64,000 nucleotides of DNA from Mongoliitalea daihaiensis (GCF_021596945.1 NZ_CP063779.1:1711592-1775591), one strand, 5' to 3'. Counted from the stretch's first letter, positions 1 to 9,862 are shown. Notes: generated by a model from the letters alone, not told the origin. A program made the numbers and translations.

Positions 1-393
1 GATCTCAAGCAAGAGATTGTTCTTCAGGCTTGGAAAAGTAGAGATAAGTTCCGGCAGGACTCCTCATTCAATACCTGGTTGTACAAACTTTCCCTTTACA
101 CTATCCTTACATCGAAGCGTAAGCAGCAAAAAATAAGTCAAGTAAATCTGGAAGAAGCCGAAGGTCTTGCCTATGCTGATAAACCTGATCAAGAACAGGT
201 AGAATTACTTTATCGGTGTATCTCAGTTTTGGATGACCTAAATAAAACCATCATTACCATGCATTTGGATGGGTTTTCGAATGCGGAGATAGCAGTATTT
301 ATGGGGGTTACTGTCAATAATTTGACTGTAAAACTTCACAGAATCAAGGAAAAAATAACCAACTATTTAAAAGCGGCAGCCCATGGAGATTGA
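1..393 (+). CDS. ECF RNA polymerase sigma factor (5' truncated by window edge)
   Basis: Reads in frame from base 1 with no start in view, so the N-terminus lies outside the window. The visible part begins in sigma region 2 (LKQEIVLQAWKS, then FRQDSSFNTWLYKLSL, the usual ECF region 2.3/2.4 pattern). It continues through an acidic linker to a helix-turn-helix region 4 (IITMHLDGFSNAEIAVFMGVT, then a KLHRIKEK recognition helix). Family members direct RNA polymerase to envelope or stress promoters and are held by a membrane partner. The stop overlaps the next gene by 11 bp, so the two are probably cotranslated and the neighbour may be the anti-sigma partner. The class is certain; the regulon is unknown. 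Confidence 0.93.
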   Translation, partial: DLKQEIVLQAWKSRDKFRQDSSFNTWLYKLSLYTILTSKRKQQKISQVNLEEAEGLAYADKPDQEQVELLYRCISVLDDLNKTIITMHLDGFSNAEIAVFMGVTVNNLTVKLHRIKEKITNYLKAAAHGD

Positions 394-991
394 TAAATTA
401 TGGCAGCAGATGAAGGGGAAGCAAGCCTCAGAAGAACAGGAAAATTTGGTCTTGAAAAAACTGGAAGCTAGCAAAAACCCCCTAAAGACCTTGAGGAAAA
501 ATCTGATTGGTAATTTGATCTTTGGTTTGGTGGGTGTTGTCATTGGAGTTTATTTAGTAGTCATTTATCCCGAAATATCCCTTAGACTGACATTGGGTGC
601 GCTTATCATCATATACCAGTATTTTAATTGGTTAATGTATCAGCGGATTAAAGCATTTGATCGGCTTTTGGACAATTGGGATCAACCCATCATACCAACC
701 CTTCAGCAGCAGCTTGATTTAACCAGGAAGACAATTAAACTGATTGAATTTCAATCTATGCTATTCCTTCCTCTTGCTTATTTGGCAGGTTTACTGATTG
801 GTGGTACAACGGAAGAAGTCACCGCTGACGACTTGATCGTGAATGTGTCTTTTTTGGTAAAGGGGATGGGGTTAAGCCTATTGACCATGCCTCCTTTGTA
901 TTTTCTATTGAAATGGATGCATAAAAAAGCTTTTGGAGATTATATAGCACAAACTGAAAAAATACTCCTGACCTATGAAAAGGATAACTGA
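383..991 (+). CDS. Membrane protein coupled to ECF sigma factor (possible anti-sigma)
   Basis: 202 aa. A cytoplasmic-looking N-terminus of about 50 residues (EIDKLWQQMKGK) is followed by two adjacent hydrophobic helices at about 45-85 and two more at about 123-175, then a basic tail. Small membrane proteins of this layout often follow Bacteroidota ECF sigma genes and may act as anti-sigma factors. No zinc-binding HxxxCxxC anti-sigma motif is seen. The start overlaps the end of the sigma gene by 11 bp, which indicates translational coupling. Function is inferred from position; the protein itself is not recognised. Confidence 0.75.
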   Translation: MEIDKLWQQMKGKQASEEQENLVLKKLEASKNPLKTLRKNLIGNLIFGLVGVVIGVYLVVIYPEISLRLTLGALIIIYQYFNWLMYQRIKAFDRLLDNWDQPIIPTLQQQLDLTRKTIKLIEFQSMLFLPLAYLAGLLIGGTTEEVTADDLIVNVSFLVKGMGLSLLTMPPLYFLLKWMHKKAFGDYIAQTEKILLTYEKDN

Positions 992-1186
992 CCGAAATCG
1001 TTCAATTTTTGGTCATAATTGGACATAGTTGATAGAAAAAATGCGCTTGAGAGCACTTAAGTACTTATTTTAGCTATTGGCATGTCTTTAGTCTTTATTT
1101 TTAGGAGTATTGTTTGTCTTGTGTATTTCTGGACGGACGATCTAAAATTATTTTATCAATCTTAAACCTTCACAAACTCAATCACA

Positions 1187-2059
1187 ATGAAGTTGGAAAT
1201 CAATAACCTCAACAAACAATATGGCAACGGGGTACATGCCCTGAAGGATGTTAGCCTCACCATAGGCAAAGGAATGTTTGGACTCCTTGGGCCTAATGGT
1301 GCCGGGAAATCCTCCTTGATGCGTACACTTGCTACCTTGCAAGATGCAGATAGTGGAGATGTTCGCTTAGGTGATATCGATGTTTTAAATGAGAAAGATA
1401 AAGTTCGGCAAGTATTGGGCTATCTCCCTCAGGAATTTGGGGTGTATCCTCGTAGTTCAGCAGTAGAATTGTTAGATCATTTGGCACTATTGAAAGGGGT
1501 GAAAAATACCAGCGAAAGAAAAGAGTTGGTAAACTACCTTTTGCAGAAAGTAAATCTTTTCGAACACAGAAAAAAAGCTGTGAAATCATTTTCGGGTGGT
1601 ATGCGGCAGCGCTTTGGGATTGCCCAATGTTTGATAGGGAATCCCAAATTGATCATTGTAGATGAACCAACAGCAGGCTTAGATCCTGGGGAACGTAATA
1701 GATTTTACAACCTCTTGAGCGAAATAGGCGAGGAAGCCATTTTGATACTTTCTACACATATTGTACAAGATGTTCGGGAACTCTGTACACAAATGGCAAT
1801 CATGAATAAAGGAGAGGTCCTCTATCATGGTGGGGTAGATGAAGCTTTGGAGTTGATTGAAGGAAAGGTGTTTGAAAAAAGTATAGAAAAGGGGATGCTG
1901 CCCGAATACAGAGAAAACTACGCAGTAATCTCAGATAAATTGGTGGGAGGTAAACCATTGATTCACGTGTTTGCGGAAGAAGAGCCAGCCAATGATTTTG
2001 TGCGAGCTGAGGCAAACTTGGAAGATGTATTTTTTGCTAAAATCAATCAACTCGTATAA
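1187..2059 (+). CDS. ABC transporter ATP-binding protein
   Basis: 290 aa ATPase. Walker A GPNGAGKS is at residues 35-42, Q-loop (LPQEFGVYP) near 80-88, signature SGGMR at 136-140, Walker B LIIVDEP at 155-161 and the switch histidine in STHIVQD at 191. The C-terminal 80 residues form the accessory region usual for this NatA/CcmA-like group. It is followed after 11 bp by a gene whose N-terminal half is an ABC-2 type permease, so both probably form one exporter. Substrate is unknown. The preceding 195 bp (992-1186) contain no other gene and probably hold the promoter. Confidence 0.95.
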   Translation: MKLEINNLNKQYGNGVHALKDVSLTIGKGMFGLLGPNGAGKSSLMRTLATLQDADSGDVRLGDIDVLNEKDKVRQVLGYLPQEFGVYPRSSAVELLDHLALLKGVKNTSERKELVNYLLQKVNLFEHRKKAVKSFSGGMRQRFGIAQCLIGNPKLIIVDEPTAGLDPGERNRFYNLLSEIGEEAILILSTHIVQDVRELCTQMAIMNKGEVLYHGGVDEALELIEGKVFEKSIEKGMLPEYRENYAVISDKLVGGKPLIHVFAEEEPANDFVRAEANLEDVFFAKINQLV

Positions 2060-2070
2060 CCCTACCGATT

Positions 2071-5000
2071 ATGTTTGTATTCTTAAAAAAAGAACTAAAA
2101 ACCTGGATCAAGAGTCCTATGTTGTGGATTTTTTTCTTGGTTATTGGACTATTGGTATTTGGCGCGGTCAGCAGTGATGACATTCAAATTGGCGGTGCCA
2201 GTACCTCTGTCAAGAAAAATGCCCCATCCGTCATACAGCAATACTATGGAGTCATGTCCTTGATTGCGTTGTTGATGACCACGGCCTTTATGAACGCTAC
2301 GGCGAATCGGGATTTTGAATCGGGGTTTTCAGGAATTCTGTTTTCTTATCCGATCAAGCGCTCTTCCTATTTCTTTGGTAAGTTTTTAGGTGCCTATTTG
2401 ATCGCATTGATTCCTTTATTGGGAATTTCGGTCGGAGCTTTGATCGGACCCCATATGCCTTGGGCGGATCCCAACAGGTTTGGACCTATCTATTGGGACG
2501 GACATATCCAAGGCTTACTCAGTTTCGGTATTCCCAATACCTTTATCATTGGGGTCTTGACTTTTGCACTTGCAGTTACTTTTCGCAATAATATGGTGTC
2601 CTACATTGGTGCCATGGGCCTATTGGTATTGTATGCAGTTGCAGGAAACTTTATTGCGGATATAGAAAAAGAGTGGTTGGCTAATTTATTAGACCCTTTT
2701 GGATTTCAGCCTGTGTCATTAGCTAATAAATATGCCACCGTTGAAGAGCTCAACACCACCGCCGTATTGCTAAAAGGAGACTTATTGATCAACAGACTGG
2801 TATGGATGGGTATAGCCGCGGTATTTTTGCTGCTTTTGTATACTCGATTTTCATTCCAGCAAAAGAACGAAAAGCTCAAGAAAGAAAAGCGAGCGGAAAA
2901 AGAATTGACGGAGACTTCGACTTTGATGGAGAAACCCGCTGTTGCTATGGATAGTGGGGATAAATTTTCGTTTGCAGTGTTTGGAAGACTTGTGATGTTT
3001 GAGTTGAAGGCCATTATCAAGAATCAAACATTTTTGATCATCTTGATTATCGGTATTATCAATCTTATTACTGGGTTGACCTTTTTTACGGGTAGGTATG
3101 GTAGCAGTAATTATCCACTGACCTATGATGTAATTGATAGTATTTCAGGTGCTTTTTACTTGTTCTTAATCGGTATCATTATATTTTATTCCGGTGTCTT
3201 GGTGTGGAGGGATAGGGATGCTAAGCTGGATGAGATCAAAGATGCTACTCCGACCGCTACGGGTTTATTTCTTTCTTCAAAGGTCTTGGCTTTATTGATC
3301 AGCATTCAACTGATTTTGATGACGACCATTGTCATTGGTATGATAGCCCAAAGTTTTTACGGATACTTTAACTTCGAATTGGGAGTTTATGCCCGGTCTT
3401 TATTGGTGAATGACTTCCTCTTTTTCACTTACTTGACCGTATTAGCCGTCTTCTTCCATTACCTGATCAACAATCGCTACATAGCGTATTTTGTTTTTGT
3501 GGTATTTATTATCGCCTCTGATTATGTATTAGAGCTTCTTAAAATAGAATCTTTGATGGTAAGTTACGGTGCTGTCTCTAGGGGTTCTTATTCTGATGTG
3601 AATGGCTTTGGTCCTTGGGCGATGGCAACCGCTTGGTTTCAGGCCTACTGGGGGGCTTTTGCATTGCTGTTGCTGTATGTAGCGTATCTCTTTTTTATGA
3701 GAGGGAAGACCACCGCAATGCCAGGAAGGTGGAAGGATGCACAGGAGCGATTTGCAGGTTCAAAGGCGGTCTTCTTTGTTTTTCTTGGAGCCTTCTTTGC
3801 AATAGGCGCAAATGTGTTTTACAATACGCAGGTGTTAAATACCTATGAGACTAGCAAAGTATTGGAAGATAAACAGGTGGCCTACGAGGAAACCTACAAA
3901 ATTTACGAGGATATTCCTCAGCCCAAGTGGGTGAGTATGGATTATCGGATTGAGCTGTATCCACAAGATCGAGACCTTACCTTTGAAGTTATTGGAGTCA
4001 TGGAGAATAGGACTGAGGAAGCTATCCGTGAGATTCATTTCACCATTCCGGATTCTAAAAATAACTTTCAGATCAGTATCGAGGGTGCTGCTATCAAAAT
4101 GAATGATGGAGAGCTCGGATATAGAATTTATGGGTTGGAGGAAGCCTTAGAGCCGGGAGAGCGGCTAGTCATGAAAATTACTGGAGAAAAGCGTACCCAA
4201 GGATTTGAAAACAGGGTATCCAACACCAGTATTTTGCAAAATGGAAGCTTTTTCTATTCCTCCGACATGGTTCCGAGTTTTGGCTACCAGACGAGTTATG
4301 AGCTTTTTGATAGAAACAAAAGACGTAAAAGAGGTCTCCCAGAGAAAAAGCGTATGCCCGTATTGGATGAGAAAAATATGGAAGCACGGAATTTTCATTA
4401 CATAGGAAAAGACAGTGATTGGATTACAGTGAGGTCAGTCATAGGAACATCCCCAAATCAGATTGCTGTGAGCCCAGGTAAATTGGTTCGGGAATGGGAG
4501 GAAAATGGAAGGAAATATTTTGAATACGAACAAGAGGCACCTTCAGTACATTTTACTTCATTCTTGTCTGCGGCCTATCAAGTAGAAAGACAACGATGGA
4601 ACGATGTGGCTATAGAAGTATATTACGTGCCTGGACACGAGTACAATATTCCGAATTTTATCAGTTCCATGACCCAGTCCCTGGATTACTATACCACTCA
4701 CTTTGGTCCTTATGAGCACAGTCAATTGAGGATTGTAGAGTTTCCGAGATATGCAGGTTTTGCACAATCCTTTCCGGGTACCATGCCCTACAGTGAGCGT
4801 ATCGGTTTTATTACAGATCTTCGAAAGGTTACCGAGGATGATATCGACTTGGTATTTTATGTGACTGCCCATGAGACGGCCCATCAGTATTGGGCTCATC
4901 AGGTGATTGCTGCCAACATGCGAGGTGCTGAATTGCTCATGGAGGCGATTACGCAGTATTCAGCCTTGATGGTCATGGAAAAAGCGTATGAAAGGGATAA

Positions 5001-5655
5001 AATGAGAAAATTCCTGAAATATGAAATGGATGGTTACTTGAGAGGAAGAGGAAGTGAATTTGTGGCTGAACGGCCTTTGGTAGAGACCGAGCGGCAAGGA
5101 TATATTCACTATGAAAAAGGCTCCGTAGCCATGTATTACCTCAAAGAAATGATTGGAGAAGACCAAGTCAACGCTGCGCTTCGACAGCTTATTGAGGAGT
5201 TTAAGCACCGAAAGCCACCTTATCCTACTTCCATGGATGCGGTAAGGGCCTTTAGAGCGCATACTCCTGACAGCTTGCAGTATGTGATTGATGATTTATT
5301 TCTCAATATCACTTTGTTTTCCAATCGGGTAGTGGATGCAACATACGCTCAGGAAGGAGAGGAGTACATTGTAACGTTTACGACCGAATCCAAGAAGTTT
5401 AGATCGGATTCTCTAGGGAAAGAAACTGCTATCCCACTGGCAGACTTTATAGATGTGGGGGTTTTCGGATCTACAGAAAATAAAAACCTTTTAGGTGAGC
5501 CTTTAGTTTATCAACGACTGAAAGTCAATCAAGAGGAAAATACGTTTAAATTTAGAACCAAAGAAAAACCGCATTTGGTAGGGATTGACCCCTACAATTA
5601 CTTAATCGATCGAGTGCCAGGAGACAATGTGAAAAAAGTAAGTCTCTCGGATTAA
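2071..5655 (+). CDS. ABC-2 type permease fused to M1-family aminopeptidase
   Basis: 1194 aa two-part membrane protein. The first half (about 1-580) holds two ABC-2-like sets of transmembrane helices separated by a charged lysine/glutamate-rich cytoplasmic segment near 270-300. The second half is a periplasmic gluzincin domain with the zinc motif HETAH at 934-938 followed by QYWAHQ, and a downstream MEAITQYSA segment that supplies the third ligand glutamate. This fusion is a recognised Bacteroidota family, annotated as ABC transporter permease/M1 family aminopeptidase. It lies 11 bp after the ATPase gene, giving a two-gene exporter-peptidase operon closed by a hairpin at 5671. The peptide substrate is unknown. 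Confidence 0.93.
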   Translation: MFVFLKKELKTWIKSPMLWIFFLVIGLLVFGAVSSDDIQIGGASTSVKKNAPSVIQQYYGVMSLIALLMTTAFMNATANRDFESGFSGILFSYPIKRSSYFFGKFLGAYLIALIPLLGISVGALIGPHMPWADPNRFGPIYWDGHIQGLLSFGIPNTFIIGVLTFALAVTFRNNMVSYIGAMGLLVLYAVAGNFIADIEKEWLANLLDPFGFQPVSLANKYATVEELNTTAVLLKGDLLINRLVWMGIAAVFLLLLYTRFSFQQKNEKLKKEKRAEKELTETSTLMEKPAVAMDSGDKFSFAVFGRLVMFELKAIIKNQTFLIILIIGIINLITGLTFFTGRYGSSNYPLTYDVIDSISGAFYLFLIGIIIFYSGVLVWRDRDAKLDEIKDATPTATGLFLSSKVLALLISIQLILMTTIVIGMIAQSFYGYFNFELGVYARSLLVNDFLFFTYLTVLAVFFHYLINNRYIAYFVFVVFIIASDYVLELLKIESLMVSYGAVSRGSYSDVNGFGPWAMATAWFQAYWGAFALLLLYVAYLFFMRGKTTAMPGRWKDAQERFAGSKAVFFVFLGAFFAIGANVFYNTQVLNTYETSKVLEDKQVAYEETYKIYEDIPQPKWVSMDYRIELYPQDRDLTFEVIGVMENRTEEAIREIHFTIPDSKNNFQISIEGAAIKMNDGELGYRIYGLEEALEPGERLVMKITGEKRTQGFENRVSNTSILQNGSFFYSSDMVPSFGYQTSYELFDRNKRRKRGLPEKKRMPVLDEKNMEARNFHYIGKDSDWITVRSVIGTSPNQIAVSPGKLVREWEENGRKYFEYEQEAPSVHFTSFLSAAYQVERQRWNDVAIEVYYVPGHEYNIPNFISSMTQSLDYYTTHFGPYEHSQLRIVEFPRYAGFAQSFPGTMPYSERIGFITDLRKVTEDDIDLVFYVTAHETAHQYWAHQVIAANMRGAELLMEAITQYSALMVMEKAYERDKMRKFLKYEMDGYLRGRGSEFVAERPLVETERQGYIHYEKGSVAMYYLKEMIGEDQVNAALRQLIEEFKHRKPPYPTSMDAVRAFRAHTPDSLQYVIDDLFLNITLFSNRVVDATYAQEGEEYIVTFTTESKKFRSDSLGKETAIPLADFIDVGVFGSTENKNLLGEPLVYQRLKVNQEENTFKFRTKEKPHLVGIDPYNYLIDRVPGDNVKKVSLSD

Positions 5656-5670
5656 ATTGGTATAAATAGC

Positions 5671-5706
5671 CTACCACTCTTGAGCAGTTAAGAGTGGTAG
5701 GTTTAT
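5671..5706 (+). terminator. Rho-independent terminator after the ABC/M1 operon
   Basis: Perfect 11-bp stem CTACCACTCTT / AAGAGTGGTAG with an 8-nt loop, followed by GTTTAT, 15 bp after the stop of the peptidase-permease gene. Confidence 0.8.
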
Positions 5707-5728
5707 CATCTTCAAATGGAAGTCTTTT

Positions 5729-8164
5729 ATGAGGGTAAGATTTTTACTGGCTTTTTATATGATGGCATTTATTTGGTGGACATCTCCAGGTGCGTCTATG
5801 GCCCAGGAATTTTCTCTGCTCAAAGGGAAAGTACTTCATCATAAAACCGATGAACCCATTCCCTTTGCGCATGTGTATTGGAGTGGGCATGAATCTCAAG
5901 GGGTAGTCACAGATATTTTAGGTGAATTTCAATTGAAATTGCAGTCAGCCTCGGATACCTTGGTAGTTTCCCATGTTGGTTTTTCTAAATTGAAACTTGC
6001 GAAGAGTCAATTACGAACAGATGGTCGAATTTTTATGGAGCCTAAGCAGGTTGAGCTCAAGGAATTCCTCTTTTTAGCTGGAGAGAATCCAGCCTTTCCT
6101 ATTCTACGTAAGGCCATAGCCAACAAGAAAATAAATGATCCTTCCAATCTAAGAAGCTATCGGTATGAATCTTATGATAAAATGATTTTTACGGTGGATG
6201 GAATTAGTGATGATGGTATTCGTCGAACACGTTTTGACACCTTGTTTGATGGGGGACATTTGCTGGTATCCGAAAGTTTATCGGAGGTCACTTATAGAAA
6301 ACCGGGCAGGAGGCATGAGAAGGTCAAAGCATCTCAGATATCCGGTCTTGAGAGTTTGATGACTGCGCTGGTATCGAGTACGATACAACCTTTTTCTTTT
6401 TACGAAGATTATCTAACCGTTTTAGATATCCCCTATCTCCACCCCTTGACGAGTGATGGCTTTAGGAAGTATGATTATTTTTTGGAGGATAGTGTTCAAT
6501 CGAATGGGACAATTTCTTATGTGATCAGCTTTCAGCCACAAGAATCCAAGGGCTATTTATTGGGGACAGGGTTTATGACAATTTCTATGCATCAGTATGC
6601 GCTTGAAAACATGGTATTCAGTACTACCAATAATCAAAGCAATCTCCAATTCGAACTGCAACAGAAAAACCGCTGGGATGGAGACCATTGGTTTCCAGAG
6701 CAAATCAACAGTATTTATTTGTTTAAAAACTTTGACATCAATGGCAGTCCCATGAAGTTGGTGAGTCAGAATTTTATTTCTGATGTCAGGCTGAATGAGC
6801 CGATTCCTTTGAAAGAAATTCCACGGGTTGGATTGATTTATGATATCCAAAATGAGCGGTATCCAATGGTGCAGTTTAGAAGGGATTCCTTGACAGTTGC
6901 GGAGATGCGGGCTTTTTCAAGATTTGAGGAAATGGATGCTAACAACCTCCGGAGGGCCCGGAATGCAGTACGTGTTTTTTCGCAGTTACTGACGGGAAGA
7001 GTGAGTATCGGTAAGGTAGATGTGTTGAGTAACCACTTATTTCGCATCAACCAATATGAAGGACTTGCTTTGGGGATGGGGCTGGCGACCAATCAACAGT
7101 TCTCAAGGTATTTAGAAATAGATGGCTATCTCCGTTATGGTTTTCGTGATAAGGATTGGAAATATGGTATAGGGAGCAGTTTACTTTTCAATGATGTGCA
7201 AGAATCTCGCCTTCGGTTTTCCTATAGTCAGGATATAGCCGAAATCGGAATCAATCCTTTTGTCCGTACCCGAACTTTTGCAACTTCTAGTGATCTTTTC
7301 AGGGCTTTTTTGGCTCAAAAGATGGATGCTGTGGAGCGGTACAGTATTGAGTTTTCACAATTGACGCTACACCGGTGGAGGTTGGGATTGACAGCAAGTA
7401 ATGAGAGCCGTGTTCCTCTTTGGACGTCCAATTTGGAGATGCCAGAATTTGAGCGCATGTTTCAATCGTTTCAAGCAACGGAAGTGGGCTTGAATCTTCG
7501 CTATCTAGCCAAAGAGCAAACGTCTAAGGTTGGGAGGCAAATTATCCCTGGCCCGATTGGCTATCCGGTTTTCAATTTCCATGCTTCGCGTGCCATTCCT
7601 GATGTATTAAATGGGACGGCTGATTTTTGGAGGCTGGCTTTCAAGACACAGCATCAATGGAGAAAAGGGGTTTCTACGCATCAGCTGAATGTGGAGGGGA
7701 TGAGTGTTTGGGGAGCAGATGTGCCGATTTCCTATTTCAATACTGGTTTTGGTATTCAACCGCAGGAGCGATCGTTTTCAATTAGTCTTCCGGCATATTT
7801 CCAAACCATGCGTATTTATGAGTTCTTTTCCGATAGAGCCATTTATGCGAATTATTCCTATCTGACGGGTCCTCTGTTTCAGCATGATTTAGCGACTATG
7901 TCTATAGCTCCTCAACTTAATTTGGTGCAGGGATTTGCCATTGGTTCGGTAAATCATGCCTTCGGAGGTGAACCATTTCCCTTTCGGACGATGGAACAAG
8001 GCTATTGGGAGTCGGGAGTAGAGCTACAAAACCTGATCAAATATCGTTCAGGATTTGGATTTCAGGGGATAGGGATTGGAGCGTATTACCGTTGGGGAGC
8101 TTATGCCAATCCTACCTTTCAGGAAAATTTATTCGTGAATTTGTCTTTGAGGGTGGCGTTTTGA
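5729..8164 (+). CDS. DUF5686 family outer-membrane protein with CarboxypepD_reg-like domain
   Basis: 811 aa. An N-terminal signal peptide (hydrophobic to about residue 25, ending ASMAQ) is followed by a CarboxypepD_reg-like beta-sandwich at about 30-105 (GKVLHHKTDEPIPFAHVYW, then DILGEFQLKL). A long DUF5686 region rich in beta strands follows, ending in aromatic alternating strands and a terminal F (SLRVAF), as in outer-membrane barrels. Such proteins are common in Bacteroidota and probably sit in the outer membrane; no biochemical role is known to me. It is a single gene between two strong terminators. The upstream peptidase-exporter may be unrelated. Confidence 0.88.
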   Translation: MRVRFLLAFYMMAFIWWTSPGASMAQEFSLLKGKVLHHKTDEPIPFAHVYWSGHESQGVVTDILGEFQLKLQSASDTLVVSHVGFSKLKLAKSQLRTDGRIFMEPKQVELKEFLFLAGENPAFPILRKAIANKKINDPSNLRSYRYESYDKMIFTVDGISDDGIRRTRFDTLFDGGHLLVSESLSEVTYRKPGRRHEKVKASQISGLESLMTALVSSTIQPFSFYEDYLTVLDIPYLHPLTSDGFRKYDYFLEDSVQSNGTISYVISFQPQESKGYLLGTGFMTISMHQYALENMVFSTTNNQSNLQFELQQKNRWDGDHWFPEQINSIYLFKNFDINGSPMKLVSQNFISDVRLNEPIPLKEIPRVGLIYDIQNERYPMVQFRRDSLTVAEMRAFSRFEEMDANNLRRARNAVRVFSQLLTGRVSIGKVDVLSNHLFRINQYEGLALGMGLATNQQFSRYLEIDGYLRYGFRDKDWKYGIGSSLLFNDVQESRLRFSYSQDIAEIGINPFVRTRTFATSSDLFRAFLAQKMDAVERYSIEFSQLTLHRWRLGLTASNESRVPLWTSNLEMPEFERMFQSFQATEVGLNLRYLAKEQTSKVGRQIIPGPIGYPVFNFHASRAIPDVLNGTADFWRLAFKTQHQWRKGVSTHQLNVEGMSVWGADVPISYFNTGFGIQPQERSFSISLPAYFQTMRIYEFFSDRAIYANYSYLTGPLFQHDLATMSIAPQLNLVQGFAIGSVNHAFGGEPFPFRTMEQGYWESGVELQNLIKYRSGFGFQGIGIGAYYRWGAYANPTFQENLFVNLSLRVAF

Positions 8165-8200
8165 TAGTGTGAATCATTTGAAAAGTTATGTATATAGTTG

Positions 8201-8251
8201 GGAAAAACCAGACTTATTTCTTAAAATTAGTAAACTAAGTCTGGTTTTTCC
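8201..8251 (+). terminator. Terminator hairpin between DUF5686 gene and cassette array
   Basis: A 16-bp stem GGAAAAACCAGACTTA / TAAGTCTGGTTTTTCC with about 19 nt between the arms and T-tracts usable on both strands. It ends only about 15 bp before the first cassette boundary at 8266, so it separates chromosomal backbone from the array. Confidence 0.78.
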
Positions 8252-8268
8252 AGACATATAGATAAGTT

Positions 8269-8928
8269 GTGCGTCATTTAAGAAAAACTGTGAGATACAA
8301 GAAAATTAGAGGTTTAAAAAGAAAGGTTGCTAATATTCAGAATTGGATAAATGAATATTTGGAATTAAATGTTGATCACTTGAATGAACATAAATACGAA
8401 TACACAAAAGTTTATGTTGACCCTTGGGATAATATGACTTTGACTGACAGCCAAATTCCGGAACCGAAAGGAAAAGCAAAAAAGGATATTCTAAACGGAC
8501 TTGAAAAAATCTATGACAGTTGGAAAACTGAATTGAAGAAATTAGACAAACCCTATTATTTAAAAATATGGTTATACGAACCAAGGATTTCTAAATCTCA
8601 AGTCGTTTGTGCAATTGATGAAAGAATTGAGTATTACGAAAACATATTTGAAAAAGCTGATTTTAAACAAAATGACTCTTCATTTACTAATCAATTGAGT
8701 TCTGAATTTAATTGGGAACCTAATATTGACGAAGAATCATATTGGGAAAGTGATTTGCTTTGGCCAATTGACCAGTACGAAAGAATTGAAGAATGCTATG
8801 CTGACAGAAGACTATTGACCAAACTGAGAAAAGAAAACTTTAAGAATAAAGAAATTGACAGTCCAAATGGAAATAAAGATACTATTTATTTTGTGCCAAA
8901 AGGCAAAATTTGGGTTGGAGAAAAATAA
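8269..8928 (+). CDS. Cassette 1: hypothetical protein
   Basis: 219 aa, highly charged and lysine/glutamate rich, with no signal peptide or membrane helix. I do not recognise the family. The proposed GTG start lies inside the R' box of the cassette boundary (gttGTGc), so the reading frame begins with the recombination site itself; no good internal ATG exists before the conserved-looking WNEYLELN region. A DPWDNMTLTDSQIPEPKGK stretch near residues 50-68 and an acidic tryptophan-rich segment near 165-190 stand out. AT-rich codon use differs from the backbone genes, which fits a cassette origin. The attC-like site follows its stop after 9 bp. Confidence 0.72.
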   Translation: MRHLRKTVRYKKIRGLKRKVANIQNWINEYLELNVDHLNEHKYEYTKVYVDPWDNMTLTDSQIPEPKGKAKKDILNGLEKIYDSWKTELKKLDKPYYLKIWLYEPRISKSQVVCAIDERIEYYENIFEKADFKQNDSSFTNQLSSEFNWEPNIDEESYWESDLLWPIDQYERIEECYADRRLLTKLRKENFKNKEIDSPNGNKDTIYFVPKGKIWVGEK

Positions 8929-8937
8929 AAAACGAAC

Positions 8938-9068
8938 GCACAACATCACCTTGGATACAGCGGGCGGTTCAGAGTAAATAAAAAGTTTAGTATCTTTAAG
9001 AAGTTAGGAGTAAGCTGGAAGAGAACGGCTCCGAAGGCCCGCCATCTCCAAGCTGAATACCGTTAGCG
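8938..9068 (+). repeat. attC-like site 1
   Basis: 131-bp imperfect palindrome. R'' GCACAAC is at 8938-8944, followed by a left arm beginning cttggatacagcgggcgg, a loop region of about 60 bp containing the near-invariant tatctttaagaagttagg, a right arm cccgccatctccaag and R' GTTAGCG at 9062-9068. R'' is the exact complement of the 5' end of cassette 1 (TTGTGC at 8267). R' belongs to cassette 2. Confidence 0.85.
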
Positions 9069-9073
9069 AACAT

Positions 9074-9862
9074 ATGATGAAACCCATCTACATATTTTTG
9101 ATTCTGATTATGGTTGCAAATCAATCAAAAGCGACCTCTCAAATTCCTGATGTCGTATTTTTTGGAAAGGACACTTTAAATTTTTATGATTCTCCGCTAG
9201 ATAAGATTGAAGGAATAAGTGATAAAATCTTGAGATTAAGGAAAGATGAATATGTAGTTTCTTCTGATTGTTGGAAAGGCTTTCGAGCAGAATGGAGAAT
9301 AATTAACGATGTTCTGTATTTATCCAATATACTTGATTGCCATTCAGAAAAACAATTAAATCCATTGATAGAAGAAATATTAGGGATAAAATTTACCGAT
9401 GGATTAATAAGAGCAGATTTTGTTGATGGAGATTATTGGGCAGGGAAAAACCAAGTTTATGAACAGTCATTTTATACTCCAATTTATAAACAGGAGATTA
9501 AATTTGCCATTAATGAAGGAAGAGTTGTCAATTCAACAAAAACTGAGTCTTTTGAATGTGATTATTCAGATAAGGAAGATTTAAAGAATTTCATCTTAAA
9601 GAATTTTAATCCTAATGAGATAGAAGATTTGAAAGTGGAATCAATAAAAGTCTCAGTGAATATTAAGTCAGATAAAACAGGAAGAATAAGGGAAGTGAAA
9701 ATCGTGCACTCCACGCATCCCGCAACTAACAAGCTTTTCCAAGATTCCATTATGAAACTGCCATGCCGTCCAGTCTATTTTCTTAAAGGAGAGTATTGGT
9801 CTTTTGAAGAATCAATTTATTTGTCCTTTAATATGAAGGAGCTAAAAGAATACGTTCGCTAA
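9074..9862 (+). CDS. Cassette 2: secreted hypothetical protein with TonB-C-like tail
   Basis: 262 aa with an N-terminal signal peptide (MKPIYIFLILIMVANQSKA). The middle is not recognised. The C-terminal 80 residues (IKVSVNIKSDKTGRIREVKI, then a conserved-looking segment with PCRPVYFLKGEYW) resemble the TonB C-terminal fold found in many Bacteroidota secreted proteins, which suggests a periplasmic or surface role. The ATG is 6 bp after the R' box, so there is almost no 5' untranslated space. The stop overlaps the start of attC 2 (CGCTAAC), so coding sequence runs into the recombination site. Confidence 0.72.
   Translation: MMKPIYIFLILIMVANQSKATSQIPDVVFFGKDTLNFYDSPLDKIEGISDKILRLRKDEYVVSSDCWKGFRAEWRIINDVLYLSNILDCHSEKQLNPLIEEILGIKFTDGLIRADFVDGDYWAGKNQVYEQSFYTPIYKQEIKFAINEGRVVNSTKTESFECDYSDKEDLKNFILKNFNPNEIEDLKVESIKVSVNIKSDKTGRIREVKIVHSTHPATNKLFQDSIMKLPCRPVYFLKGEYWSFEESIYLSFNMKELKEYVR

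Noticed and set aside
1332-5262. Minus-strand ORFs in the ABC/M1 operon
   Set aside because: No start context or recognisable domain; they lie opposite clear genes.
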